Positions 29,164 to 41,899 of a DNA stretch of 64,000 nt are shown here, piece by piece. The notes beneath the pieces were generated by a model that was given only the letters and a program-made list of their open reading frames with translations, made no database searches and was not told the DNA's origin. The stretch comes from Anas platyrhynchos (lineage: Eukaryota > Chordata > Aves > Anseriformes > Anatidae). Numbering within the stretch: position 1 is the stretch's first letter; each line of letters begins with the position of its first letter. The position numbers and the translations under genes were made by a program. The DNA is taken from the NCBI RefSeq assembly GCF_047663525.1, contig NC_092621.1, positions 78,048,501 to 78,112,500 of the forward strand. The letters run 5' to 3'.

Positions 29164-30689
29164 ACTCCTACTGTATTAATACTGTTTTGTATTCTGCTAC
29201 AGATATTTTTACAGTGTTTATAGGTTGAACGTATGTTGTACAACACATTATTTTGGATTCCTTTTTGGAAAATATTTTCATAATTTATTGAGGAGGAAAT
29301 AGAACAATCAATCAGAAGTCCTTTTTGTCTTTTGTATTCTGTAGGAAGCTCTTGGTGTAGCGTGCAGTTTTCTCTTTAAATTGCAGCTGTGCTGGAACAA
29401 AGAATAATCCCATGGTTGGTAATGAACACATGAAAAGTTTTTTCTTTGTCTGAACAGACAGTTAAGTGGTTTAGCACTTCACTGTAACTGGGATTACTTC
29501 ATGCAAATCAGCTTAACAGGTTATAATTAGTGATACCACATAAATAAGGAAACAAGGAACAAACCACCAACTTAACTTTGAATGCATGACGTGTGTTTGC
29601 ATTTCTCTACTGTTAAAATCCAAAGTTAGAAAATGCATCTACAGCTATAACCTTGGAATGAATGCTGCTAATAAAAGGTTTAGATTTGTCCCCTATGAAC
29701 AACCTTGTGTAGTCTTTAACTCTGTCGCCACTGTTTAATTTTCAGTAGGGAAATTTACAGCTTAAGTTCTGTTACCGCTCTACTTACGACACTTCCCCCT
29801 CTCCGTGGTGCTTTGGGGGGTGTGACCCCTGCTCAGTTCAGCTACTGACTCGGTTCATTCAGCCTCCTGCCTGTGTGCCACTGAAATGCCTATTTAGTTT
29901 GGTGTTAGTAATAAATACAAAGTAGTAATACAACTACTTTTACTAACACAATTACCATCCAGCACATCCACGGCATCATTCAGATTTTGGGCTTCTCCAA
30001 ACCCTCGGCACTACCTCCAGGCCTGTCCTGCTCCCTGCACGGATCTGTGTCCCCCATGGCTCCCTGAAGATGCACCTTCAGGTAAAAGTCTGTGGGCTAA
30101 AAGGTGTGGCTGGCCTCAGAGGCCTCCTGTTGGGCTCACTCCTGTAACCCACATTCTTCTCCAATCCTGTATCAGGGAGCTCTACATCATTTTGTCCTGT
30201 TGATTGTCCACAATTTCTTCCTGAGGTCTTTTAGGAAGCTTTACACACTCTTTGAAAGCATCAAGAAATCTCAGAACCTTCCCTGTCCTTAGTGCTTTCT
30301 TACAATGTAGAATTAACAATAGCAACAGGGGAAAAAGGATAAACGTTTTCTGAATGTTTTAACTTAGTGTCCAGTTGACTGAAACAAATGAATAAATTCC
30401 TCTGAATTGTCTGTGGCACTTTTTGTAATTTGAGAAGATTGGAGAACCCTGTTTCAGTAAGCAGGACAGCCTGAGGCATCAAGCATTATGCCAAGGAGCT
30501 CAAAGAGAAGTCAGCATTTCTGTCCTGTAGGCTCCAGGCAGGTGCTTTTTGGGGGCTGCTTGCAGGTGCTACTGGGGCCACTTTGCTACTTGCTGTCACT
30601 GCGGCCCCTCCAACGGCAGCTCTGTTTCCACACAGGCCGCAGGGTATTTCGTCAGCTGTGTCCTGGCCCTGCTTCTCAGGGCCTCTCCC

Positions 30690-31005
30690 TCTGCTGGGCC
30701 CTGCTGGCACACATCCTACACAAGCCCAGGGTGCTTCGCCTCCTAAACATACCCGCAGAGACCTGCACCATGTACAACCTTTCCTTGAACACCCCAAGGC
30801 ATGGTGATGACCCCACCTCTTTGGGAAACCCTTTCCAATGCCTGACTACTCTTTCTGAGAAGAAATATCTCCTAATTTTTAACATAAACCTCCCCTGGTG
30901 CAACTTGAGGCCATTCCCTCCAGACCTGTCAAGAGGCCGACCCCCAGCTCCCCACAGCTTCCTTTCAGGGAGTTGTGGAGAGCAATAAGATCTCCCCATG
31001 TGAGA
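30690..31005 (-). mobile_element. CR1 LINE 3' fragment
   Basis: The minus strand shows the usual CR1 succession: ATCTTATTGCTCTCCACAA, a GGAATGGCCTCAAGTTG box, GGAGATATTTCTTCTCAGAA, then GGTGTTCAAGGAAAGGTTG. Boundaries are approximate; the GC-rich sequence on the left (30480-30690) could be older CR1 or unrelated. Confidence 0.75.
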
Positions 31006-34000
31006 AACAAAATCGTGCTTTAGCAATAGAAGTTGTTTTTGCATTCTTCAGCTCTCAACAACCATTCTTTCCCCCTAATTACTTTTGCCCTCAATCATGG
31101 CAGAGTTTTCTTTGCTCCAAAACCCTGCTCAATGTTGCACGTATTCAAGATACGCTAGATTCAGTGCCTTCAACTCTCTTCCATGAGATAGTAGTTCTTT
31201 GTTTCTTGCTTTGCCAGACAGCTGGCGAAACCTGAGCAATCTGTCAGCAAGATGTGAAATGCAGAGGTATGGCAGGCAGACAGCATCTCTTCAGAACAGA
31301 CTGCCTCTCACAGAGACCACAGGGAAAGATCCTTTACTGACACCTGGTGGGTAAATCTGCACACTGCGTGTGGAGATGCGTTAGTGTAGAAGTGTGTCAC
31401 AAATACTTGCAATGTAGAGAAAACAAACAGATATGAGCCTTTAGTTAAACATCCACGCCATGGCTTAGGTTCACAGACTGTTGACCTGGTTTGTTTATCT
31501 AGCCTGCTTCTCTTTCACTCTCCCAGACTGGCATGTCCTTAAGAAACCATTCACTCTCTCTTCCCGACTGTGATATTTTTAACCATTTGCTTGTCTCCAA
31601 CAGATGGAGCTAGAAAGCATGGTTACTATCTACTTGCGTTATTTTATAGAAGGGAGGTGATACCGAACAGGAGATGATGCGAAACAAGACTGTTGCATGG
31701 ATGACTTCTATTGTTACATTTGACACACCGATGTATTAACTGATTAGGCCAGGAAGTCAGGCAGATGCTAAAGAGGGAGATGGATCTGTGCAAAACAGGC
31801 CATGTTCCCTCGCCTGTTGAACTGCACCACAGCCTCTGCTAGCAAGCTGTGATTGTATGCCATTGCACTTGGCTCCCTGTCCCCAGATGCAGGGGCTTGT
31901 CTCCCTCTTCAAAACATGAGCAGACATTCATGCACTTTCTGGGTTGATAAACTGGTAGGAATTCCCACACTGGTCCTTGAGACATGAACTGACCGGAACC
32001 TGAAGCTGCAAAGTAGCTATTTACTCTAGCGAGAACTTCACGTTTCACCATCTTGACCTGCGTCTACTGAAGTTCTATTTTTCTTTCTTCTAGCACCTCA
32101 GTAGGTTGTCTTGTGTGTACCCCACTTTGGAGACCCCCGGACTATAGGTATGCAAATACTCTGAGAGGAGAATACAGATGTAGTAACAGGGCTATGTCAC
32201 AGACATGCAGTCAGTCCACCCCTGTGAATTAAACAAATTTCTGCCAAGATAATCCTAGTTCTCAGTCAAGATAAATGGATACATAAATACATATATAAAT
32301 ATAGATATACACATTATGTATAAATATTTCATACTTCTCAATACAAACCACACAAAACCACTCTTTGCTGCAACTTACTGCATCTGCTTATCTGACATAT
32401 AGCTGTAGTTCTGTGAAAAGTGTGTTGTATCAAACAGAGGTGTATGAGCTCTGTAACTGCTCTGCTTGGGTGAAAGTGGGAACTGGGCAATTTAAGGAAG
32501 TGCCAGTATCCCCAAAAGGAACTACAGCATATTATGTGTATATGCATTACTCTCCTAAAACCTGCAGGTGTTTAAATAAATAGAATTTCTGGACCGAGGA
32601 TAATCCATCTGAGCAATTTCCTATAGAATGTCCTTTTGACCTAGGCAAAATAGACCACTTAACACATTCCTTGGAGTGCACAGGAACTAAGGTACTCCAA
32701 TTGCAGTCCAAAAAGAAAAACAAAATCTTAAACCAGAAGTCTAAGACACTCTCAGGAGAAACTGAAACTTCAAATAAAGCAACTGGACAGTTAGAAAACC
32801 ACCATGTGTTTTTGGAAAAGAAAAATTAATGTTATCTTATGAGAAAACAATGTTTCCTTAACAGGCAGCCATCAAAACTAACAACAGAGAAAACTTGTGC
32901 TATCATAACAGTGTGTAACAGTATTAGATTTACTATCCCACTTCACCTGAACCATGTTTTCCATGTTTTCATTCTGAGAAAGAAATAGCAAAGAGCAGTG
33001 TTTCTTCTGAGTGTGAAGTAAATAAATAAAATAGCTGACTACAGGCTAAACTTTAAAGGCTTCACTTCATCCAAACTCTTATAAACGTGCCTAAATATAA
33101 ATACGTGAGTTGATCCAGCAACTCATTTAAGCACCTGTTAAATATCTTGAAGAATTAGAGTCACAAGCAACATAGCATGATGGAAAAACAGGGCAAGAGT
33201 CAGCAGAGCAGGCTTACTGAAGATGACGCAGCTTTGGTCACACCAAAGGGAGTCCACAAATAATTAAGTTTACATACAGAATATGAAACCATTTAGCACA
33301 GGCAAGAAAGACCCATCTCTCCCTACCCTCCCAGCCAAAAGGATCAGTAATCTGCTTGGTAATCTGTTGTAATTATAAAAATAAAACAAACAAACAAAAA
33401 AAGTTAACACCTGTTCAGGAGCCCTCGGAATACTGCAAACATAAAAGCATTTAAGCAAAAACAGGCGTTACTTGTTTGTTAAAAACGAGCCTTACTTGTT
33501 CCTTTCTTTCCTGAGGCTTAAATGAAAATTGTAACAACCAGAAAAATGTCATCTTGGCACTCTGGCAAGTAGTATTAACTATCCAAGGATCACAGGCAAA
33601 AAAAGAAAAAGAATGAACAAAGATACTATCCATCATATGTGAGAACAACTGAAGCCTCTGGCACTTCTTCAGCAGACAAAACTTCACTTTTTGAGGCTTG
33701 AGGATTATAAATATTATGAGCCAGAACAAAACCAAAGTCACTTGTCAAGCGTTGTGAAGTACTTGACAAGGTGACACGTTCAGTATCACAGTCATGCCTG
33801 TATCAAATGCCTGACTGCAGGGAGTGTCTTTATATTCCTTATCCACGTTCCCAGTCCTTCCTCAGGCCCCAAATCGGCACCTGCATCATCTCTGTCTTGT
33901 GGTGGAGCTGTGGACAGACCCTTTGCCTTCACTGTTCCTTCACAACTTCTTACTACCACATCCTTTTCACCTTTTTACATTTTTCACTCTCCTGAACCTG

Positions 34001-34910
34001 CATCACAATCTCTGTCTGGCGTTTGGCTGCTCTCATTCCTTGTGCTTGCCCTCCCAAATTGCCAGCACAGCTCCTGATGGCCCTTGCTCCACTCGCTGGC
34101 ACTAGGGAGATGTATGTGGCTCTCTGGGCGAACTTGGGAAGGAATCCCCCAGGTGCTGCATTTCCAGCACCACCTGCAGGAACAGTTGTCACTGTAGGAC
34201 CCTCCTGAGCTGGCTTGCTCAGGCAAAGAGATGTAAAGATGTAGCCAAACCCTACTTATTTCACAGTATTGCAAGTGTGCTTCCTCGGCCACACTTTTGC
34301 AAGAGCTGTTAGACATCTTCCCAAGATGTGCTGTTGCATGCAAAGAGAACAACTCCTCATGGACACGGATTGAGGAACACCAAGTCTGGCCCTGAATTAT
34401 CGTATTTAATATAATAATGGATGAAGTGAAAAATTGAGAAAAGCATCTCTGAAGGAGGGAAAAGGATTCACTCATGCTCCTCTTTCTTTCTGTTTACTAA
34501 CATCACACATTAAACAAAAAAATTTCCACTGCCTGCAAGCCTGGCTGGGGACCCAACTTGCCTATACGCATGCAAAAAAGACAGAATTCTGACTGCAGAA
34601 GGACATCACAATTAATACTTCAGCACAAAAGTAACAAAAGGAACCCCCTTCCCATCGCTCTTGCTGATGCTGCCCTTCAGATTTTCTCTGCACCCACCTC
34701 TGCATCAGTGAGGTGGCCCAAGGACTGTCTGCTGTGAGCTCAGTGAGGCGGCAGGAAGCTGCAGCCAAACAGAAAGCGGCTCCAAAGCGAAACTGGCAAG
34801 CAACCTGCATGCATCAGGAGGCATGCTGCTGCCTTTGCTCGGTGGAAATAAGCCAGCAGACAGATGGACAGACACAGATGTAATTAAATGTGTGTGTGTA
34901 GCACACTACA

Positions 34911-34968
34911 GTGTAGTTTTCCACTGCAAAAACACCTTCCGTTGCAAAAGCACAACTTTGTTTCTCAC
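34911..34968 (-). repeat. LTR-terminus fragment related to the 45-kb provirus
   Basis: The last 30 bp (GTTGCAAAAGCACAACTTTG then TTTCTCACA) match the right end of the LTR at 45521-45550 in about 25 of 30 positions. The preceding 27 bp (GTAGTTTTCCACTGCAAAAA..) match the same LTR stretch again, so the LTR end is present as a partial tandem duplication. No LTR left end was found nearby. Confidence 0.5.
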
Positions 34969-36229
34969 ATAGCCTCTTTTCATTTGGCAAATAAATCAGC
35001 CTTTACCCCCTCTAATACATAAAATGAATCAGGCCACATATGCTAGATACAGACTAGCAAGTACTTCGCACCAGCTCTTTAAAAAAACCTCTAGTAAGTG
35101 TTTTAAAACCTTCTAACACAACAACGCACAGCTATTCATAAAATGCTGCCTAGTCAATGCATATCATACATATACCTTAAATGTGTATTACGTGTCCATC
35201 GGATCCCTAATTGCCTTTATTTCCCCTACCCTTGCACCAGTGCTGCCTGTTTCTAGTAGCAGCCTTTCATGCCTGTAAGAGTCACCTTTGGCCATTTCTA
35301 ATCTACAGGGTTACCAGCAGCTGGAAAAAACAGGACCTCATTTTGTGGTTGAATGATAATTTCATTGGAAATTTGATATTTTTAGTTGTAAAATGAAATT
35401 CCAAGTCTCTCATGTTTTATTTCCCATCTTATTAAGAGTGGCTTCTAAGTGGCATTATTTGATTACTTTTACCTGCAGAAAATGCACCGTAGTTATTCCT
35501 AAATCTGTGCTGGTTCTTACCAGCAGCCACACAGTTTCATCGCAAGGACCAGCAAAATCACTGCACTCCTTGTGCACATCTCCCTCTAGTGGAAGAAAAT
35601 ACAGCAAGCCCATTTCTCCACGGAGACACAAGTATCAAAAATAAGCAATAAAGAGGGCATGGTGTCCAGCTGTTCTGTCCACTCTCCATCAGCTTTATCC
35701 ACTCAAAAACAGTAACGGTGATCGAGGGAAATGCTAGTGTACTCTTCGTATTTTTAAACGTTTCTTCCATTGCTCTGCAGGGACTTATAACAATACAGTC
35801 TTGGAGGTTTAGTTTGTGAATTTAATGGTGCCGTTAAGAGAGTGGAAAGGTGTCATATATTATGCCTCAAAAAGCTGTGCCCTCAGAGGAAGACCAATGG
35901 ACATTTTTCAGGTGCGGGTTTTGGATCCGTTCTGCTGCTACACAATAGAAGTCAGGGCTGCTTTAGCACCCCAGCCATCACTGCTGGTGGAAGATGAAGT
36001 CAACGTGAGGGCAACATGAACTGGACTGGTTTTACTGAAGGGTGAGAGATTTTGTAGTGGCATAACTACACCAGCACAGCCCCCTATCTGCAAGGAGTCT
36101 GGTTTAAAATCGTGAAGACTGTGAAGCACCAGAAAGCTGGGGCAGTGCTAAGCGCAGTAAAGCTTCGCTGGAGCAATCTGCGAAGACCACAGGACTGGGG
36201 CTGATGAGCCTGATAAGCGCTTATCGCCC

Positions 36230-36440
36230 CTCAGCCCCAGGCACCAGGCTGCCCCTATGGCTCCCCCCACAACATGGTGGCGGGCGGACATGACATGGCG
36301 CCCCGCCCCGCGGGGAGGGGACGGGACAGGGCTTCCGCCGGTTGCAGTTGCACACCAACGGCTGCAACGGCCGAGCTGCAACGGTAAACGGTAAATAAAC
36401 GATAAACGGCAACGGCAGCAGCCCCCGCTTGCTGCCCGCC
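36230..36440 (+). promoter_or_regulatory. ZCCHC9 CpG-island promoter and 5' UTR
   Basis: GC-rich, CpG-dense block that continues into exon 1 (to about 36800). It contains ACATGGTGGCGGGC and GACATGGCGCC, which loosely resemble the ATGGCGGC core bound by YY1 in many housekeeping promoters. A degenerate array of AACGGTAAA/AACGATAAA/AACGGCAAC units lies at 36377-36418, just before the ATG. No TATA box is seen. Confidence 0.6.
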
Positions 36441-39400
36441 ATGACGCGCTGGGCCCGCAAAGCCGCCGCCGAGGGGGGCAAGGCGCTGCCGGCCACCCCC
36501 TGGGAGGAGATGGCGACGGCGGCGCCGGCGAGGAAGAGGAGGAGGAAGAAGGAGTACGCGGACCGCGACGTGAACGGGTTCGCTGCCCACCTCAGGAGGG
36601 CGGCGGCGGGCGGCGAGCAGCAGCAGCAGCATGAGGAGGAGGAGAGGGGAGAGGAGGATGAGGAAGAGGAGGCGGCGGCCGCGAGGAAGGCGCTGCGGCG
36701 GGAGGGCCGGCGGCTGAGGCGGCAGGAGGCGAGGAGGAGCGCCATGGTGAGGGGGCGCCGCCGGTGCTGCCCCAGCGCGCAACTGGGGGCAGCGGGGGGA
36801 GACACGCTGATAATAATCAATAAACAGCCACCAGTTGAAAAATAATAATAATAGCCGATACTAATCTTGCTTGGTGATGGGCGTCTGGTAGTTACTCTGT
36901 GGCACGCCGCAGCATCTCTCCTGTCCTACCCGTATTGCTGCAGGGGGATGACCTGTTGGTACACCTGCCTCCTAACAACCCCCCTGACAAACTTATTTCA
37001 TATTAGGGTAGCCTAAAACATCACTGCAGAGGTGCATTCAGTAGTGCCAATAAAGTTTCAGCCAGGAGAAATGGCGGCCTAGAGAAAATAGTGTGGGACA
37101 TAAGCGATAATCAGATATTAACACCAAGTGATCTCTCTCATAAAGCTACCTATAAGTGCTGTTTTGCTCTGTGACGTGTTTACGAAAATGCAATTTTTAT
37201 TTTCAAAGGTATGTTTCCACTGTAGGGAACCTGGCCACGGTGTTGCTGATTGCCCAGCGGTGCTTGAAAGTCAAGATATGGGCACAGGGATCTGTTACCG
37301 GTGCGGGTCCACAGAACACGACATCAGCAAATGCAAGGCAAAGATCGATCCAGCTGCTGGTACGGTTCAGAAATTGTGTTTCTCAGAGTATACTTTGGTG
37401 TGAGTTTTCTGACCACTGTAATAAAAGGTTTCTGTTTTAGCAACTTAACCTTTCTGAAGATGTAAGTTAATATGTTTAAAGGAATACAACATTAAAATAA
37501 CACTATTTAACAGCATTGTGTTCATACCGTAGCATAATATTATATTATGGTATAATATTGTAATTGTGATGTTTTCAGAGTTGACTGTGACTCTGCAGAG
37601 TTTTTAATTTGTATCGTAAACTGTTTGGAATTTTGCAGGGGCATTTCCGTATGCAAAATGTTTTATCTGTGGCGAGATGGGGCATCTGTCAAGGTCATGT
37701 CCAGATAATCCCAAAGGATTGTATGCTGAAGGTGAGTGCAGAAACTTAACCGCAAACAAAATGCATTTTTCCTTCTTACCCAACACAGAGCAAAGTAACA
37801 TTGCAAATTAATGACAGTGTTACTGAAAGGAATTTCCAGACGTCTTTTACTCTTGGTGAGAGCAGATTAATTCTGGGGAACTCAGTGCTAATGTTCGTTA
37901 TCTAGGGATTTCTATTTTGGTTAAACAAGGAGGTGAAGTGCAAAGTATGAGAACTTGCTTGTGCTTGCAATTTCAAGAGAAACAAAGAAACCATAGTATC
38001 CTGTGTGCGTGTAGTCAATGAGTATTTAAATGTAAATACACCTAAGTATCTAGTAAAAAACATGCTGCTGGTCTGAGAAGGGACTTTATAACCTTTACTG
38101 CTTAACACTGTAAGAACAGAGAGAGGTGTTCACGCAAAACAAGATCTGTTGTAGTTACACGTGGAAGTCATTTGTTCCTTGTATGTAGGAGGTGACATTG
38201 TAAAAGATTAAAGGAAAATTAAGAGTTTAAAAACAGGTCGTGGCTTCAAGACAGTCTTAGAAATGTATTCTGAGAAATGAATGTCGTGTGTATGCTGCTT
38301 GACCACCCAGCAGCTTGGAGTCTTGACAGCTGAGGGTTGTTCATAGCAAAGGGCTCTCACATCATCATTTTACGTGTCTTTAATGAGAAACATCATCTAG
38401 GTTTGAAGATTCATTTAGATTCTGCTCTGCCTGTTGCTTCGTTTTTGTTGGCACTAGCAAATACCGCTCTGTTTGCTGGAGTCTTCCAGTACAGATTTGA
38501 AGTCCTGCAGACTCGTAAGGGTGATTTTACAATACAGTTGGATCGGAAGAAAAGCATCTTTGAAGGCATTATACTTCTCATAATCCAGGCATTGAAACTG
38601 ACTTCATATTTTATAGCTCAGTACCTGCTGTTGGGTTAAGTACTGCTCTGGAGCTCCTGTTACTTTCAAAAGGTCCTTTGAATAATTGAATTAAAGCAGA
38701 ATTATGTTGTTCTGTCTAAAAAAGAGACGGGTTACAGATGGATGTGTCTCTCTGTCAGAGACCGACAGTACGAGGAAGCTGTGCATGCAGGCTCCTAAAG
38801 CTGTCTGCTTGTCAGCTCCGCAGTGCCACGTGTAGGAATGCTGACCTGTCTGTAGGGACGTTTCTTTATCTTATTCATCGGTTGTCACTTCAGAACAGCA
38901 AAACAAGATTTTTTAATGTACATGTAACAGTAAAACAGCGATTCTGTTTTATTTTGTTTTTCAAATGAGTAACAACCTTCTCTCTCTTTTAACAGGGGGC
39001 TGCTGCAAACTCTGTGGCTCTGTGGAGCACTTCAGAAAAGACTGTCCGGAGAACAAGAACTTAGGTGAGATGAAAGGGGCTGAATAGAGTGGAGTCTGAA
39101 TGTGCAGTCATGTTTGTTTGCTGCTTTGCCTTGACTTTGGTCAGGAAGAAAAGGCTTTGAGAAGAGAATTTGCAGACAGCACAGATGACTTCCCTTTGGA
39201 AATGTGCCCTTATATTAAGGGATGTGTTAAGGGAAGGAGACATTAAGCTGCAGTGCAAAATACGAACATTCAGTTCAAAAAAAAAATCTAGCTTTTGGGT
39301 TTCTGAAGGTAATGTGACCAAATGTGTGTGCGTAAGCAAGTATTTATGCTGCTGCTCATAGCACTAGCAGCCACAGAAGAAAATGGCCAGAAGAGGTTTC

Positions 39401-41899
39401 TTCTTTTGGCGATTCTCGTGAAGTGGTAGAACAGCACATAATGTCAGTTGCAGCGTGGTGATACTGGCAGCTGGCACTAGCTGCTTGTGCAGGCAGGTGT
39501 TTGAATTATAAACAACAGGAGAGTCAGAGGAGAGTGGAGGTCTGTCCTCCTGGTCTCACCAGCTGATAAGTGGCTTCTTTGTGTTCTGTGATTTACCTGT
39601 GTGGGTGGAAAAATCTGTTAAAAATCTCCCTGGCTGATTAGCTCGGCTCTTTGAATAAAGTGTATGGTTTTATCTGAGCTCTCCCTTCAGGTAAGGCCAT
39701 TGATAGAAAGCACTTTGAGTGATCTGCTCCCTTTTTCACTGTTAATTCCCTTTTTACCTCCTGACAAATCAGTTTGCACTAAATTCATCAGTACATGTTA
39801 CACACTGTAATACTTCCATTATTAATGAATATATTGCAAAGGGAAGTACAATTTGCAGATCAGGCTATGGAATAATAGTATTTCCTTTTCCTAAATTATT
39901 AGAGACAGGAGAAATCTGCTCCTGCGCTTCCATACATATTTATATTTATTTTATCTATCTTTTGTATAAAAGATTGTGCTAAGGAAGGCAAAACCAACAA
40001 ACAAGGATTTGAAGAATGGCACTGTTGTTGGAGTGATGAAACATTATTTTTTGTGCTTTGTTTGAATGGCCTACGGAATTTTGGGGTTAATAATGTGTCA
40101 TGAACTTTTGTGTAATTGGTGAGAAATATTTATGGAGATGATAGAGGTATCTACAGGATCAGATACAAAAGAGCCACTGAAGTATACGTGATAGTGTAGG
40201 CATTGTATGAGAGAGCAGATGTAGCATTATAGATGTGTTCTGGTGTAATAGCTCACAAGAAGTGAGATTCAGTCTTAACTGGTCACAGAAGTTTCTGATA
40301 GGAAAATTAAATTTTTCACCGAACTTTCCCTCACAAATACCAAAGGTGAGCCAGCTGTTGGCATGGCAGCGTTGCGCTGGCAGCACTTATCAGCTGAAAG
40401 GGTGCAGAGCTGGTACGCAGGGGGACACGAAAACAACCTGCAGAAGATGCTCGTCACTTGGGAGGTGCGGTCACTAAACCTGCCTGGTCCAGCCCCAAAC
40501 TGCTGAAGATGTAACAGGTGGGGTTAGCGTGCCAAGGCCTGCATATAAATATATGAGACAGTTAATGAGAACTAACAAGTGCTAATTTGTAGAGCCACTG
40601 TCTTTCCGCAGACAAAGTATGAAAAATAAAAGCTGCAACTCTTTTTGCTCTCTGGCACTTGAATTACATGTGAAGCAGAACTGGATTTTTTTTCTGTCCA
40701 TTTTTGGAGAAGCTTTATGTCCATCATGAAGATCAACAGATGCTGTTTAATTTCCATGGGGATATATTAGGCTTTACACTGACGTTTCAAAACTGGTATT
40801 GCTGGTTTAAAATGGTCAAATTAATTTGAACTGTGACATCATGGGTAAGAATTGTAGTATTCTTTGAAAGCAGTTCGTGCCATGCAGAGTGGTTTCAGAT
40901 AAATTACAGAAAGGTAACTGATAGCTGGCAAAGAAGCTGAGGCACAAAAGTGTATTGTTTCTTCAAGTGGAGCTATTTGAGCCCCTCTAACATACAGAAG
41001 TTAATCCAAGTAAACGTTGATTTAACAGTGTGATATTCTTGGCGCTATTTGGTTTGTAGCTCTCAGGTAGTCATTCAGAAAAGAAACATGAGGGTGACGG
41101 AGCACTGGGACAGGCTGCCCAGGGAGGTTGTGGAGTCTCCTTCTCTGGAGATATTTGAGGCCTGTCTGGACGCCTACCTGGGCAGCCTGCTCTGAGGAAC
41201 CTGCTTTGGTAGAAGGGTTGGACCCGGTGATCTTTCGAGGTCCCTTCCAACCCCTCCAGTTCTGTGATTCTGTGATGTGTTGGTGACCAGTGTTTTCTCT
41301 AGGACAGGGAACTTAACTGGTCAAAATATCACTTAAATGGCAAAAGGATGGTGTTTATTAAATGCAGGGGTATAAGACAAGAAGAGTAGATTATCTTCTA
41401 TTGTGGCTCTTCAAGCATGGTTTTTTCAAGATCTTTCCTTTTTATCCAGGGGTGACTGACATATCCTGAAATCTTCATTGCATGAGTAATTAGGACTTAC
41501 AGGAGAGTTAGTGTATCTTCTGCATACACTCTGGATGTTTCTTTGGACAGTCAAGTAGCAAAAAATGCTTTCTGATGATTTCTAAAGATGGGAAATTGGT
41601 GTGGATGAAGAAATGGAGTTTACAAAACACAAATTTAAAAGAAGAAGAGTTGTGTAAAGGAGCTAGCTTCAGACCCAGAAGGAAACTGACAGGCCCTTGT
41701 GGGCCAACTCTTCCCCAAATGTGAAAGTTTGATCTGACGCTGCTGCTTAGCCTCTCCGTAACCTCTTGTCTCCTGCTCCACAGATCAGGTTACTGTTGGG
41801 CGATGGGCCACTGGAATGAGTGCTGATTATGAAGAAGTTACAGAAACACCCAAGCCGCAAATACCCAAAGTGAAAGCACCGAAGGTTGTTAATTTCTGA
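36441..41899 (+). CDS. ZCCHC9: ZCCHC9, CCHC-type zinc finger protein 9 (complete)
   Basis: Five exons: 36441-36746, 37209-37359, 37639-37731, 38996-39064 and 41784-41899, all GT-AG, totalling 735 bp and encoding 244 aa (human 271). It is a nucleolar RNA-binding family with four zinc knuckles of the form C-X2-C-X4-H-X4-C, all intact: residues 104-117, 131-144, 160-173 and 187-200. The N terminus MTRWAR, the KKEY..DVNGF box and the C terminus (VTVGRWATGMSADYEE.. ending KVVNF) match human. The start was taken at MTRWAR rather than at upstream non-ATG codons. The exon 1 linker has diverged: it holds a QQQQ tract, glutamate runs and AAAA instead of the lysine-rich human segment. Related yeast proteins link CCHC knuckles to RNA surveillance; a role here is family inference. 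ACOT12 lies tail-to-tail downstream. Confidence 0.96.
41085..41278 (+). mobile_element. CR1 LINE 3'-end fragment
   Basis: Sense CR1 tail with GGGACAGGCTGCCCAGGGAG, CTGGAGATATTTGAGG, AGGTCCCTTCCAACCCC and the terminal tandem TTCTGTGATTCTGTGATG. It lies in ZCCHC9 intron 4. Confidence 0.9.

Larger units (their letters stand above)
29190..36229. other. Intergenic region between RAD17 and ZCCHC9
   Basis: Seven kilobases with no recognised gene. Contents: an antisense CR1 copy (30690-31005), an AT-rich ATA-repeat tract (about 32270-32330), A-rich AAAC units (about 33377-33400), an LTR-terminus fragment (34911-34968) and a moderately GC-rich patch around 33.8-34.5 kb with unassigned overlapping ORFs. 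This interval is where the two human 5q gene blocks join. Confidence 0.5.

Noticed and set aside
36148-36845. Minus-strand ORFs of 175-199 codons over ZCCHC9 exon 1
   Set aside because: These Ser/Leu/Pro/Ala-rich frames are the antisense of the acidic, GAG-rich ZCCHC9 exon and its CpG island.
38337-38639. 100-codon plus-strand ORF in ZCCHC9 intron 3
   Set aside because: It opens with TTG and has no methionine in its length. No splice support or recognisable family, so chance is the best explanation.
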